Assembly (NCBI GenBank): GCA_023374045.1
Contig: CM041776.1
Span: 476,397,375-476,461,374 of the forward strand
From: Limonium bicolor
Taxonomy: Eukaryota; Streptophyta; Magnoliopsida; Caryophyllales; Plumbaginaceae
Direction of reading: 5' to 3'
DNA length: 64,000 bases
Both the position numbers and the translations under genes were made by a program. This document shows positions 45,291-55,801 of the stretch, piece by piece (position 1 is the first letter of the stretch; each line of letters opens with the position of its first letter). Below the pieces are notes generated by a model, which worked only from the letters and a program-made list of their open reading frames with translations, was not told the DNA's origin and did no database searches.

Positions 45291-46620
45291 TGGTAGATTT
45301 CCCCGACGTGTTTCCTGATGAGCTGCCAGGCATGCCGCCTGTGCGCGAGGTTGAGTTCGTCGTCGACTTGTTGCCAGGTACGGGCCTATTGCTAAGGCGC
45401 CCTACCGTATGGCGCCGACTGAGATGAGGGAGCTAAAGCTACAGCTGGAGGACCTCCTCGACAAGGGATTCATTCAACCTAGTGTTTCTCCTTGGGGTGC
45501 TCCAGTACTGTTCGTCAAGAAAAAGGACGGCAGTATGCGACTCTGCATCGACTACCGTGAGCTTAATGCGGTCACGGTCAAGAACAAGTACCCGTTGCCA
45601 CGGATAGATGACTTATTTGACCAGCTGAGAGGGGCCAGTGTGTTCTCGAAGATAGATCTCAGATCTGGTTACCATCAGATTAGGATTGCAGAGGGTGATG
45701 TGGAGAAGACAGCTTTTAGGACACGGTATGGACACTATGAGTTCACCGTTATGCCATTCGGATTAACGAATGCGCCAGCCATTTTCATGGATTTGATGAA
45801 CCGTCTCTTCAGAGAGCAGCTTGATAGTTCAGTTGTGGTCTTCATCGATGATATCCTGGTTTATTCTAAGACCAAGGAGGATCATGAGTTACATTTGAGG
45901 CAGGTTTTGAGTATCATGAGAGAGAACCAGCTGTATGCCAAGCTCTCGAAGTGTGAGTTCTGGTTGGACAGCGTGTCATTCCTTGGACACATTATATCAG
46001 CGAGCGGGATATCTGTAGACCCTGCTAAGATTGAGGCAGTGAAGAGTTAGCCGAGGCCAAAGACAGTTATAGACGTCCGCAGCTTTCTGGGTTTGGCCGG
46101 TTACTATCGAAGGTTCGTGAAGGACTTCTCCAAGGTGGCCAAACTGATGACGAATCTCATGAAGAAGGAGTCCCAGTTCTTATGGTCTACCGAGTGCGAG
46201 CAGTCCTTTCAGACGCTGAAGGATCTCCTGACATCGGCACCCGTTCATACTATCCCTGAGGGCACCGATGGGTTCGAGGTATATTGTGATGCCTCTGGAA
46301 CCGGACTAGGTTGTGTGCTTATGCAGCACTGGAAGGTAGTTGCTTACGCATCCCAACAACTGAAGAAGCACGAGGTGAATTACCCCACACACGACCTTGA
46401 GTTAGGCGCAGTAGTCTTCGCTTTGAAGATCTGGCGACATTATTTATACGGTGTGACAGTCACCATCTACTCTGATCACAAGAGTCTATAGCACCTCTTC
46501 TCTCAGAAGGAGCTGAACATGCGACAGAGAAGATGGTCGAGTTCTTGAAGGACTACGACATAGACCTGAAATACAAGGAGGGCAAGGCGAATATAGTAGC
46601 CGATGCCCTGAGCCGCAGAG
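45291..46620 (+). pseudogene. RT and RNase H of P, with stops and frameshifts
   Basis: The N-terminal part ([23 protein letters not shown]) is in the frame that ends near 45427. A shift near 45385 leads to the main frame from 45409: [37 protein letters not shown], catalytic FIDD ([12 protein letters not shown]) and [18 protein letters not shown] at 46048-46050 precedes the [20 protein letters not shown] segment in the same frame. RNase H has [16 protein letters not shown] and YSDHKSL, then a TAG at 46489-46491, a one-base shift near 46530, and IVADALSRR. Clear Tekay/Del-type pol, not functional. Confidence 0.9.
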
Positions 46621-48098
46621 CTCATTCATTGTTTACACTATTAGCGGGCAGCAGTATGATCGATGAGATACGAGCTGCACAGGAGAGTGATCAGTATATG
46701 CAGAGTATGAGGCAGAAGATGTTAGAGGGTTGTTTTGAGAGTCAGAAGTATGACTTCGAACTGTGTGATGATGGCATGATAAGACTAAATGGCCGGTTAT
46801 GTATTCCAGAGTCTTCTCCTGACTTGAAGGAGAAGATACTTCAGGAGGCTCATTGCTCGTCCTTATCCGTCCACCCCGGTTCTTCGAAGATGTACAAGGA
46901 CTTGAAGGTCCATTTCTGGTGGAGTGGGATGAAGAAGGATGTAGCTAACTACGTGGCTAGATGCTTGACCTGTCAGAAGGTTAAGTTTGAGCATAGGAGA
47001 CCCGGCGATTTAGTGCAATCTATGCCTATTCCTTGCTGGAAGTTCGAGGACATCTCGATGGATTTCGCTGTCGGTCTCCCACCGACTAAGGGAGGACTGA
47101 ACACGAATTGGGTCATTGTGGACCGTCTGACGAAGGTGGCAAAGTTTGTTGCTATGAAGGATACCTGGAAGGTCCCGAAGTTAGCGGACTTGTTCCAGAA
47201 GGAGGTGATCCGGCACCATGGCATGCCAAAGACCATTGTGTCTGATAGGGACCCTCGATTTTTGTCCAGATTCTAGGGTCAAGTTCAGGAAACCTTGGGT
47301 ACGAAGTTGAAGCTTAGTACGGCATTCCATCCACAAAATGACGGTCAGAGTGAGAGGACCATCCAGACACTGGAGGACATGCTGAGAGCATGTGCCTTGG
47401 ATTTTCAGGGGAGTTGGTTAGAGCGTCTACATCTGATAGAGTTCGCCCATAACAACAGCTACCACTCCTCGATACAGATGCCACCATTCCAGGCACTTTA
47501 TGGTAGACCGTGTAGGACTCCTTTATGCTGGGATGAGACCAGCGAGACTACGCTGCTAGGACCAGAGTACCTAGAGCAGATCAAGGAGGATGTCCTACAG
47601 ATCCGTAGGAACATGAGGGCAGCTCAGGACCGGCAGAAATCATATGCAGACACCAGGAGGAGGGACATTGAGTTCACTACCGACGACATGGTATTCCTTA
47701 GAGTGTCACCTATGAAGGGGATCTTCTGGTTCGGGCAGAAGGGCAAGTTGAGCCCGAAGTATGTTGGACCTTATGCGATCAAGGAGCGAGTGGGCCCGTT
47801 AGCCTACAGACTGGAATTGCCAGCAGAGCTCGGGAGGGTGCACGACGTCTTTCACGTTTCACAGTTGAAGAGGTATGTGCCCCATCCATTGCACGTTTTA
47901 CAGCCAGAGACTTTAGAGTTGGACCCCGCTCTATGATATGGGGAAGTACCACTCCGCATTCTCGATACGAAGACGAGGCAGACTAGGAACAAGACCGTTA
48001 GTATGGTCAAGGTTCTTTGGTCGAACCATGAGGTGGAGGAGGCTACATGGGAGTTAGAGGACTTCATGAGAGCGAAGTACCCAGCACTCTTCGAGTAG
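46621..48098 (+). pseudogene. Integrase of P with chromodomain-like tail
   Basis: One frame is interrupted by TAG (47274-47276) and TGA (47934-47936). It has the zinc domain (SLSVHPGSSKMYKDL, CLTCQKVKFEHRRPG), the core (FEDISMDFAVGLPP, IVSDRDPRFLSRF, STAFHPQNDGQSERTIQ), GKLSPKYVGPYAIKERVG, DVFHVSQLKRY, and the terminal MVKVLWSNHEVEEATWELED block ending KYPALFE with a natural TAG at 48096-48098. The VLW..H.VEEATWE block is the divergent chromodomain found in Tekay/Del elements. It is thought to direct integration to chromatin. Confidence 0.9.
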
Positions 48099-48139
48099 TG
48101 GCTGAGATACTTATACGGGTTCGTGGTCAAACCCTTTTT

Positions 48140-48149
48140 AAGGGGGTAG
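48140..48149 (+). other. Upstream PPT-like site of P
   Basis: CCCTTTTTAAGGGGGTAGA starts 33 bases after the pol stop. It repeats almost exactly the true PPT context at 48544 (CCTTTTTAAGGGGGGTAGA). The 400 bases between the two hold no gene. Confidence 0.7.
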
Positions 48150-48543
48150 ACGCCACTTGGCTTGCGCATATGTTATGCATTAGGTCTTGTTTTTGTGGTG
48201 TGTTTTGGTAGTATGCTATGTCATACATGTTTGTTTGGATGATTGTATGTTTGATACATCTTATGTATGTGCCTTAGTGCACCTGTTTGAGGATATATAT
48301 ATAGTACCGCTGAGTACTTTTGTTGATGAGTTGGTTGTGCACCTTGTTTAGTGCTATGATACGAATGAGTTTATACCATGAGTTTCGACTATTTGATATG
48401 TGCTGTATCAATCATGATACATATAGGCTAGGTCTGAACCTAGTGGGAGTTACTCCCTAGCGATGATCTGTTTGATTACTTAGTGGAACTTGATTCCTTA
48501 GGTGAACTGTAGATGAGTAAGGACTTCGGGACGAAGCCTTTTT

Positions 48544-48551
48544 AAGGGGGG
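48544..48551 (+). other. Polypurine tract of P
   Basis: AAGGGGGG, then TAGAT, then the LTR start TGAAATACCCC at 48557. Confidence 0.92.
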
Positions 48552-48556
48552 TAGAT

Positions 48557-51436
48557 TGAAATACCCCTAACCTTAAAAACTTAATTAAATGATCTATTAA
48601 TGATCTAAGATGGCTAATAAACATCTAAATACCATTGGGGAACAATCTAAAAGATCTCAACAAGGCAAAACATGCCTTAAGATCGGTAAAGCAAAAAATG
48701 TGCTTTAAGACACCATAGAGATTGTATCACCTCAAGTAGGATCCAAAGTGGATTCCTAAGTACTATAATGAAGTAATGATCATCATAAAACCATTCTCAA
48801 AGGAAACCAAGCTCTAAAACATGTTCTAACAAAATGTGCTTTAAAATTCCTTAAAGCACGTTTTTGAGAAAATTAACTTTCTGAGTGGTTTTTGAGTGGT
48901 TTTAGGCATTGGATTAGACCTTGATATACTAATGTACTATAATGTACCACATTAGAAGGTCTAAATCCAAAATTTCAAAAATAATCGAAAATATGACATT
49001 CATTTGTGAATAGTAACCCAAATAGTGCATTTTTAAGCAATATTGACTAAGTATGGTCAATGTTCAATTAATGACCACCCTAACCCTTTGTCTGTCGGCA
49101 GGCATGGAGCATGAAAGACAGCTCATTCTACTTTAACACTAAATATCTAGCTAATTTGGTGAATCACCATTTTACTATTCCATTTTATACTTTTTATTCA
49201 TTTAAACACATACCTTTCTTTCTCTTGCCTCTTGATTCATTCCAGCCAAGCCATCAGCCTTCTCTAATCCTCTCAAGCTGTGTTCTTGAGTATGCAAGGC
49301 AAATCAATCTCTTAAGCACCTAAGGTAATGGTTTAAGGCATATTTTAGCTCTTTTTCTTCATCTTATCATTACCTATACATGGAGCTCATGATCTATCAC
49401 TTTCCATGGCTCATTCTCAGTGTTTTAAACCTTGAACAACAACCAATCTCGGCTGAATCAAGTCTAGGGACCAAGGTTTCCAAAATTTGCATTATAAGGT
49501 AAAAACATACCTTAAGCATCTCCTTTCTCCATCCGGTTTTCTTCTTCTATTTCTATGAGTTTATTCACTCATAATCTTCATATTTTCATGTTTATTCAGT
49601 TGGTTAACCATTTGGAGCAAGGGTGGCCGAAAATCAAAGGAAATATCATTCTTTAAGGCATTTTGCCAAGGTAAAACCTATTACCATAGCAGCTTGTTGT
49701 TGTCTAGCTATTTCCTATGTTTATATGGTGAATTTAACACCATGTGGTGTGTTTAATTCAGGACGAAATCCTTTGGAAACTTCCTTGCATTTTTAAGGTG
49801 ATTTTTGCCTTAAATATTACATTAATTGTTCTTTATGGTTAAGCTCATGCTTGGAGTGTAACCATATCTTATTTTGGTGTATTAAACATGTCTAAATGAT
49901 GTGGTGATTTTTCCTCCAACCTGCCGAGCTGTTACTAAGGATAAACCAAGGTATAAACACCTTAAACTTATGATTTTATGATTTCTTAGCATATATATTA
50001 TATGTGCCGAGAGTGGAGATATTTATATGGGTGATTTTAACCTAAGTATGGAAAAAATGACTAAGATAAATTAAGCTAGTCATTTAAGTGATTTAATTAA
50101 CATAATGGTCAAATTATGACATTATGTGGAAAAAAAATAAACTACAGCAAGGCCGAGAGTTTATAGTATAATTTGAGCTATTTATGTGTAATTTTATGTT
50201 ATAAAGCAAAGTTGTAATAAGGCCATGTCATTAGGCCATTTTAATTTAAGTTTAAAGCTTATTTAGTTTAATTTATGCTTATATAATTAACTTTGGGGTC
50301 AAATGGTAATTACTAGTAAAATATAAAGCCGTGGGCTTAATTTAGAGGAATTTAGGGTTTTTAAATGAATTTAATAAATATTATAACATTTTATATAGTT
50401 TTGGGTCAAAATTGTAAAAATAGAAAACTATAGGGTATAGTTGGTAATTACCGAAAGTTTGGTTCCAATTTGGCATTAAAAGTCAAAGTTGACTAGATAG
50501 GAGACTTTGACCAAGTTTGGAGAATTTAAGAAATTAAAATACTACCTTATATTAAGATAGTTATTTAATTGTAAAAGATTTATAAGAGATGGGGTTATAT
50601 TGTGATTTCCGAAAACTTGGGGTACTAAATAGAATTTATAACAGACCTTAGGTTATTAGGAATTTTTAGAAGTTTATTTGGTTAATTTGGAGTTTATATG
50701 AATTATATAGTATAATATATGATATTTCATGACATTGTTACAAATGGGTAACATATGGGTAAAAACCGAGATTTATAGAAAGTATAAGGTTAGGAATGAT
50801 ATTTATAACCTTTTGGTATAGTTTGGTAATTTTTGGAATTATATATAAGCTTTTATAAAGATATATATTATATATATAATATAGTTTTAATGACATTAGA
50901 AAACTATGTATTATAAATTGGGGAGATTTGGTAAATATACAAAGTTAGGTGGTGGGAATTTAATTAAAACAGACCCTAGGGTCTGTTCGGTAATTATAGC
51001 CTTTAAAAACAATAGGCTATAATTATATTAAGGTTTAAGGATTATAATATAAGATATATATTATAAGTGTAACAATGAAATATAATTTGGGGTTGATTTA
51101 TAATTTATGGAAGTATAGTGGGTGATAATAAAAACCGAAAGTATAAGGGGCTGTTTGGTATTTAATAACAATTTATAACTATATGTTATAATTGTTTTAA
51201 TGACATAAATGTCATAATATATGTTATATAACTATGATATAACATTATATTAATTATGTGGTGGATTTTATAAATATTTAAGAAACTAGGTGTTGTTCGG
51301 TAATATGGGCATTTTTAAATAAAAATTTATAATATGGTTTTAATGTTATAGGGTTATAACATTTATAATATAAAGAACATTCATTAAAGAGAATGAATAT
51401 ATTGTAAAGACTTACCATATAATAAAGAGTCCCATA

Positions 51437-51482
<46 letters not shown>

Positions 51483-53459
51483 GTTATGGAGTGGAGAATA
51501 TAATATGGTTCAATAACCATATATTATCATAATTTAAATGATATAAGATAATAAAAAAAAAGAAGAAAGAATTACAAACATTAGATATGGAGATTCTAAT
51601 GTTAGGAGTTTACATGGAATAATAAGGATATATATAATTCAAAGTATTTTTATACATGAATTATACTCCATTAAACTTGGAAAAACAAACCTTAGGAAAA
51701 TAAATACTAAGGTGAAATGTATAATATATGATTAAGAATTATAAATGCAATATAGAAACAAACTATATAATATACAAGGGTATATTGAATTACATGCGAT
51801 AACAAAGTCCAAACTTTAAGTATATTAATATACAAGACGAGACTATGCGTGTAATATAACGTTTTTCCAATCCCGAGTTAAGCCGAAAACCCGACAAACG
51901 TTGACAGTTAATAACGGGGGATTGACCGGGAGGTACTAGTGACGGTACGGGGTACCGTAGAGTTATGTTGTTATACGGGATTCTAATCAGTAGCGTTATG
52001 TATTATTAGACTGTTAGAGACGACACGGGGAGCATCGGATCTAGCTGATTCATACTCCACGGTTATACATTCAGGGTGAACGGTATGTTGTTACGTGTCT
52101 CTGATTGTCTCTGAGGGCATCCTCAGTTCAGACTTCTGTGTAATCTGTGATAAGATTGTTTGTCTAATTGTGTGAATAAATATGCATGAACTGTATATTT
52201 TTAGCTGTTTATTATATACTGTTGTTGCGTTAACAGTATTGGTTCGTATATATGGACCTATATATATATAAAACGAACTAGCAGCTATGGTGCTATCATA
52301 TATGTAATATAAGGATTGTCTGAAAAACGTTGTAGCACTAGGATAATAAGATATACATATTATCCGAGACTTTAATACGGAGCATTGGCCTTTCTAAACG
52401 CAGCTCTCGTATCTGACACTGGATCCCGAGTTTACAGACTCCGGATTGGACTAATGACCTTAGTCTGCTGTGTTAGAAAAATTGGTAATGCGATGCAATG
52501 GTATAATTAATTAACATAACAAAGCCAAGAGGATGTGGCTCTTGGTGCGCGCTGTGATCACACAAACGATACTAGGATGTCCGCATACGGGTCCGCAAGT
52601 ATCAAGAAATTTCCCGTGAGCTTGGATGGCTCGTTGGTCGGAGACTCTACTGCTGGAGTGGCTACTGCCGTGGGTGACCCGCCATAGTATATGGGTAATT
52701 TAGAGACACGTCGTTTTTAACGAGACGTTGTCACTAGGTATAACTGAACACTTATTACAGTTGAGACTTGTACATTGGCGAACAATATTGGTTTCTATGC
52801 CAAGGACGGGAGTTAATACTTGTTTATTATTCTCGTTGTTTTGCCTTGTTGTTCATTGGTTATACTGTGTGGTTTATATTATGTGTGGTGATGGTTGTGT
52901 TATTGTATGTTATTACTTTTAACTGTTTTACAGTTTAAATATTAAAACGGTATTGCATGTAACGAATCTCATGCTCTCGACCAATTAATTGAGGGGTTTG
53001 AGGAAGCATGACGGGGCATGTGATAACATACTCAGCAGGGGCTGATTCCATACCACAAACCATTTTATTTCAGGAGACTAGCTGTAGGGTCGACGCGGGG
53101 CGCGATAGTTGTGGTTTTACTGTTGGTTAAGACTTGGTACGGTTTGAGACTACTGTTGTTTTGGACTCGGGTTTTGTAAACCGAGGTGTATGTTTGGATA
53201 GACGCTTACGTGTACGGTTTGTATAAGACGGTTGTTGTTGTTTGTGTTTTTAGATTGTTTAAGCACTACTATCTATCTCTTGTGGTCACTGCGGGAATAC
53301 GTTTCGTATGTTGATTATCATGTAACTCGTTATCACCCGTATGGGCGAGTGATAACAGTGACACCATTAGAACGATAGTCTGTTATTTACCACTGCGATT
53401 TATTTACTAAGTACGACGTTTATATTATAATTAGGAGCCAGATTAGTAGGGGTGTTACA
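48557..53459 (+). mobile_element. 3' LTR of P
   Basis: 4903 bp, from TGAAATACCCC to GGGGTGTTACA, followed by AAACA. It aligns with the split 5' LTR. Differences include an (AT)n run near 51440-51477 that is longer than at 39992-40005, the extra ~31 bp near 52626-52656, and scattered substitutions. Between 49100 and 50000 there is leader-like sequence, and 50000-51850 is AT-rich. I see no protein gene. Confidence 0.92.
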
Positions 53460-53464
53460 AAACA
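53460..53464. other. Target-site duplication of P, right (AAACA)
   Basis: Exact repeat of 27890-27894, immediately after the LTR end. Confidence 0.92.
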
Positions 53465-55801
53465 TGTTAGGAAACATGTGGAAGGTTAGGGATGAAATGG
53501 GTAGAGGAATGGAGTTGAAACAAAGTCAAAAGAAGTAAATTGGGAAGGACCGACCCAGGGGAGTGACCCATGGATGGGTCGGTCGAGTGTAAAATTTGCA
53601 TTCGAAGAGTTTCTAACTCCGACCGACCCAGGGGGATTGGGTCGGTCGTGGGTCGGTCTAGTGTATAGGTTCAAGACGGGAAGTTACTGACTTGGACCGA
53701 CCCAGGGGAGTTGGGTCGGTCGTGGGTCAGTCGAGAGTAAATTCCCGAAGTCGGATGTTTCTGCATCCGACCGACCCAAGGGGTGGGTCGGTCGGGCCTA
53801 TATATATAAGAAAAAGGGGTGTGAGACTTTGGTAGTAAACCCCAAGGAGGTTAATGATAGTAGGAAGAAAAATATGGCCATAAGAACTTAAGGAAACAAG
53901 TTTAGAAGTGAATGAGGAAGTGGAGATAATTAAGTACACTTGAGCAAAACCGAAATAACGGGACAACGGGGTAAGTATGGGAGTAACAATTATTTACCTA
54001 CCGTAAAGTATTAATGTTAATAGAAACATTTGAATGTTATCAGTGGACCAAGAGTAAACCGAGGAAACATAAGGCAACCCGGTAAAGTTAAACCCCCGGT
54101 GAAAGGTATGATTTTCTCATGCCCCGTATGCTAACCGTGTTACGTTGATTTGTGTGTTTGTGTGCCGGCTTAATGAAGAATAAATCAGGAAAATAATCCA
54201 TTGCTTGATTATGTATGTCTTGTCGTATATTGTATGAGCTAACATACTTGAATGCCGGTGAGGTCTAACTTAGTGTGCAGACCGACTCATAGTTGAGTAA
54301 CGATTGGCTAGAAACTCGTAGATCGGGTCGTTTCGTAAAATAACGAAAATGTGCAAACACACAATCTATCGATTAAAGAATAACGATAACACAAACTTAT
54401 GAACTCACTAGTATGTGAGGAAGATGTACGGGTTGAGTAAACACCCGACAACGGTTAGAAAACCAATTTGAAACAATCCACGAAACAAATAAATGTGGAA
54501 GGGTAAATGAACCTCCATCTAGAGGATTGAAGATAGTTTAAAGATATGAACTTGTGAGAAAAGTAAAAGAGACATAAGGGACCATTTAACTCCCTTAAGA
54601 TACGATCGACTTCCTATACGAGGATTCGACCCGGTATGAGGAAATAACCGAAAGTATAAGTATACGGAAATTTGGGGCAACCCTTAAACTTAAGAATACC
54701 CCAACTTAAGAAATGTTCCCAATGTCATTAGAAACATCGAGAGTGATGCTTCTAGACAAATGTACATAATTACATTATAACGCCGAGAGAGGAGTGCATG
54801 GGAAAGCGAGAAGTCCAAGAGTAGCCGGACCTATGTGAAAGAAGTAGGAACTAAGAGAGAGTTCCAGGAGCTAGTTGAACCTTCCCACTATGCTAGACCC
54901 AGAGTAGGGTCGAAACTGGGGAAGTAAGACTATGCTCGAGAGCCATGAGTTTTGGCTTAAGATTGTAATACAAGAAAACAAGCATGAAGTGCGTAGGAGA
55001 CCTATAGTGTCTCAAGAACTACGGGAGCTTGAGTATAAGTACCCAAGAGAGTGGGTGAGATAATGAATAAGTGACCCAAGAGAGCAGGTGAGTTAAAGGA
55101 TAAGTAACCCAAGAGAGTGGGTGAGATATCGAGTAAGTAACCAAGGCATAGTGAGGTAGAACCCTCAAGGCCTAAGAGTAAATTGATACAAACTAACAAC
55201 CTTGTTATGTTAGTTAAGGATTGTATTCCATGGTTGAATGTGAATCCTTGTGTAGTGTGCATATGTATTGTATTGCTATGTTGCGTGTTGATTGAATTAA
55301 AATGAATCTCATGCTCTCGACAAAAGTAGTCGGTGACCCCGGTTAGCACGAGGGGTATGCGAATTTCATATGCAGCGAAAGCTGAGCCCCTTGGGGTACC
55401 ATTTTTTATTTTTCAGGTGCACCGAAGACGATACCGTTCGAGTGTATGATGGGGATGGTGGTTAACATGGGTAGTTAGATTTTAATTACTTATGTATTTG
55501 AATGAGGTGTAAGACCGAAAGTGTTATCGGCATTCGTATGTTTAGACTCGGTATGGTATGAAACTGAATGGAGAGTTGTAATGTATGAGACTCGGTAGTA
55601 ATGAAGAGTATTGTGTTTATAATTGAGTACTCGGTTATTCCGGTCCATCAGACCGATGCAGTAGTGGAGTTAGGCCTGGTTGGCCACGTGGGTGGCTAAC
55701 GGCATTGTAGCACCCTCCGTTGTAATTAGAGTTCTAATGCGGGTTTAATATTAGTTGTGACATTTATGAGGTAATGACGAGATTAGTGGATGGGTGTTAC
55801 A
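53465..55801 (+). mobile_element. 3' LTR of Q, right part
   Basis: This continues the Q LTR after P and ends GGGTGTTACA at 55801. It is homologous to R's LTR (for example 53950-53985 to 7180-7140 reversed) and its last 47 bases match 20645-20692. It contains the GACCGACCC palindrome cluster (53548-53793), a three-fold CCAAGAGAGNGGGTGAG repeat at 55044-55126, and the GAATCTCATGCTCTCGAC block (55304). The following ACTAC (55802-55806) is the only candidate for a Q target duplication. The left partner is lost. Confidence 0.8.
53548..53793. repeat. Four GACCGACCC...GGGTCGGTC palindromes in the Q LTR
   Basis: Copies at 53548-53584, 53621-53647, 53695-53721 and 53769-53793 have 9-bp perfect arms (GACCGACCC / GGGTCGGTC). 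A further half-site lies at 53650-53658. Spacing is about 73-74 bp. Each arm contains ACCGAC, the core of the plant dehydration-responsive element. Confidence 0.9.

Larger units (their letters stand above)
27895..53459 (+). mobile_element. Element P: Tekay/Del-like retrotransposon carrying an AlkB gene
   Basis: P has two LTRs of about 4.8-4.9 kb (5' 27895-28407 plus 37652-41950; 3' 48557-53459), an iMet PBS, an intron-containing gag, an AlkB exon, PR, RT, RNase H, INT with a terminal chromodomain-like block, and two PPT-like tracts. The TG...CA ends and the AAACA duplication fix its limits. N is inserted in the 5' LTR. Without N it is about 16.3 kb. Gag and pol carry frameshifts and stops, so this copy is defective, whereas the AlkB frame is intact. 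Confidence 0.92.
20645..55801 (+). mobile_element. Element Q: large non-coding LTR element, split by nested element P
   Basis: Q has a remnant of its 5' LTR (20645-20692), an initiator tRNA-Met PBS, about 5.1 kb of internal DNA without recognisable pol, a PPT at 25833 and a 3' LTR. The 3' LTR starts at 25846, is interrupted at 27894 by element P, and resumes at 53465 to end at 55801. The two LTR ends agree (20645-20692 against 55755-55801, with TTATGAGGTAATGA and GTGTTACA). The rest of the 5' LTR was removed where T sits. The internal region is homologous to R and S. Confidence 0.8.

Noticed and set aside
53548..53793. CRISPR-like repeat-spacer pattern
   Set aside because: The four repeats are palindromes in a plant LTR, with imperfect spacing and no cas genes; the same holds for the other clusters.
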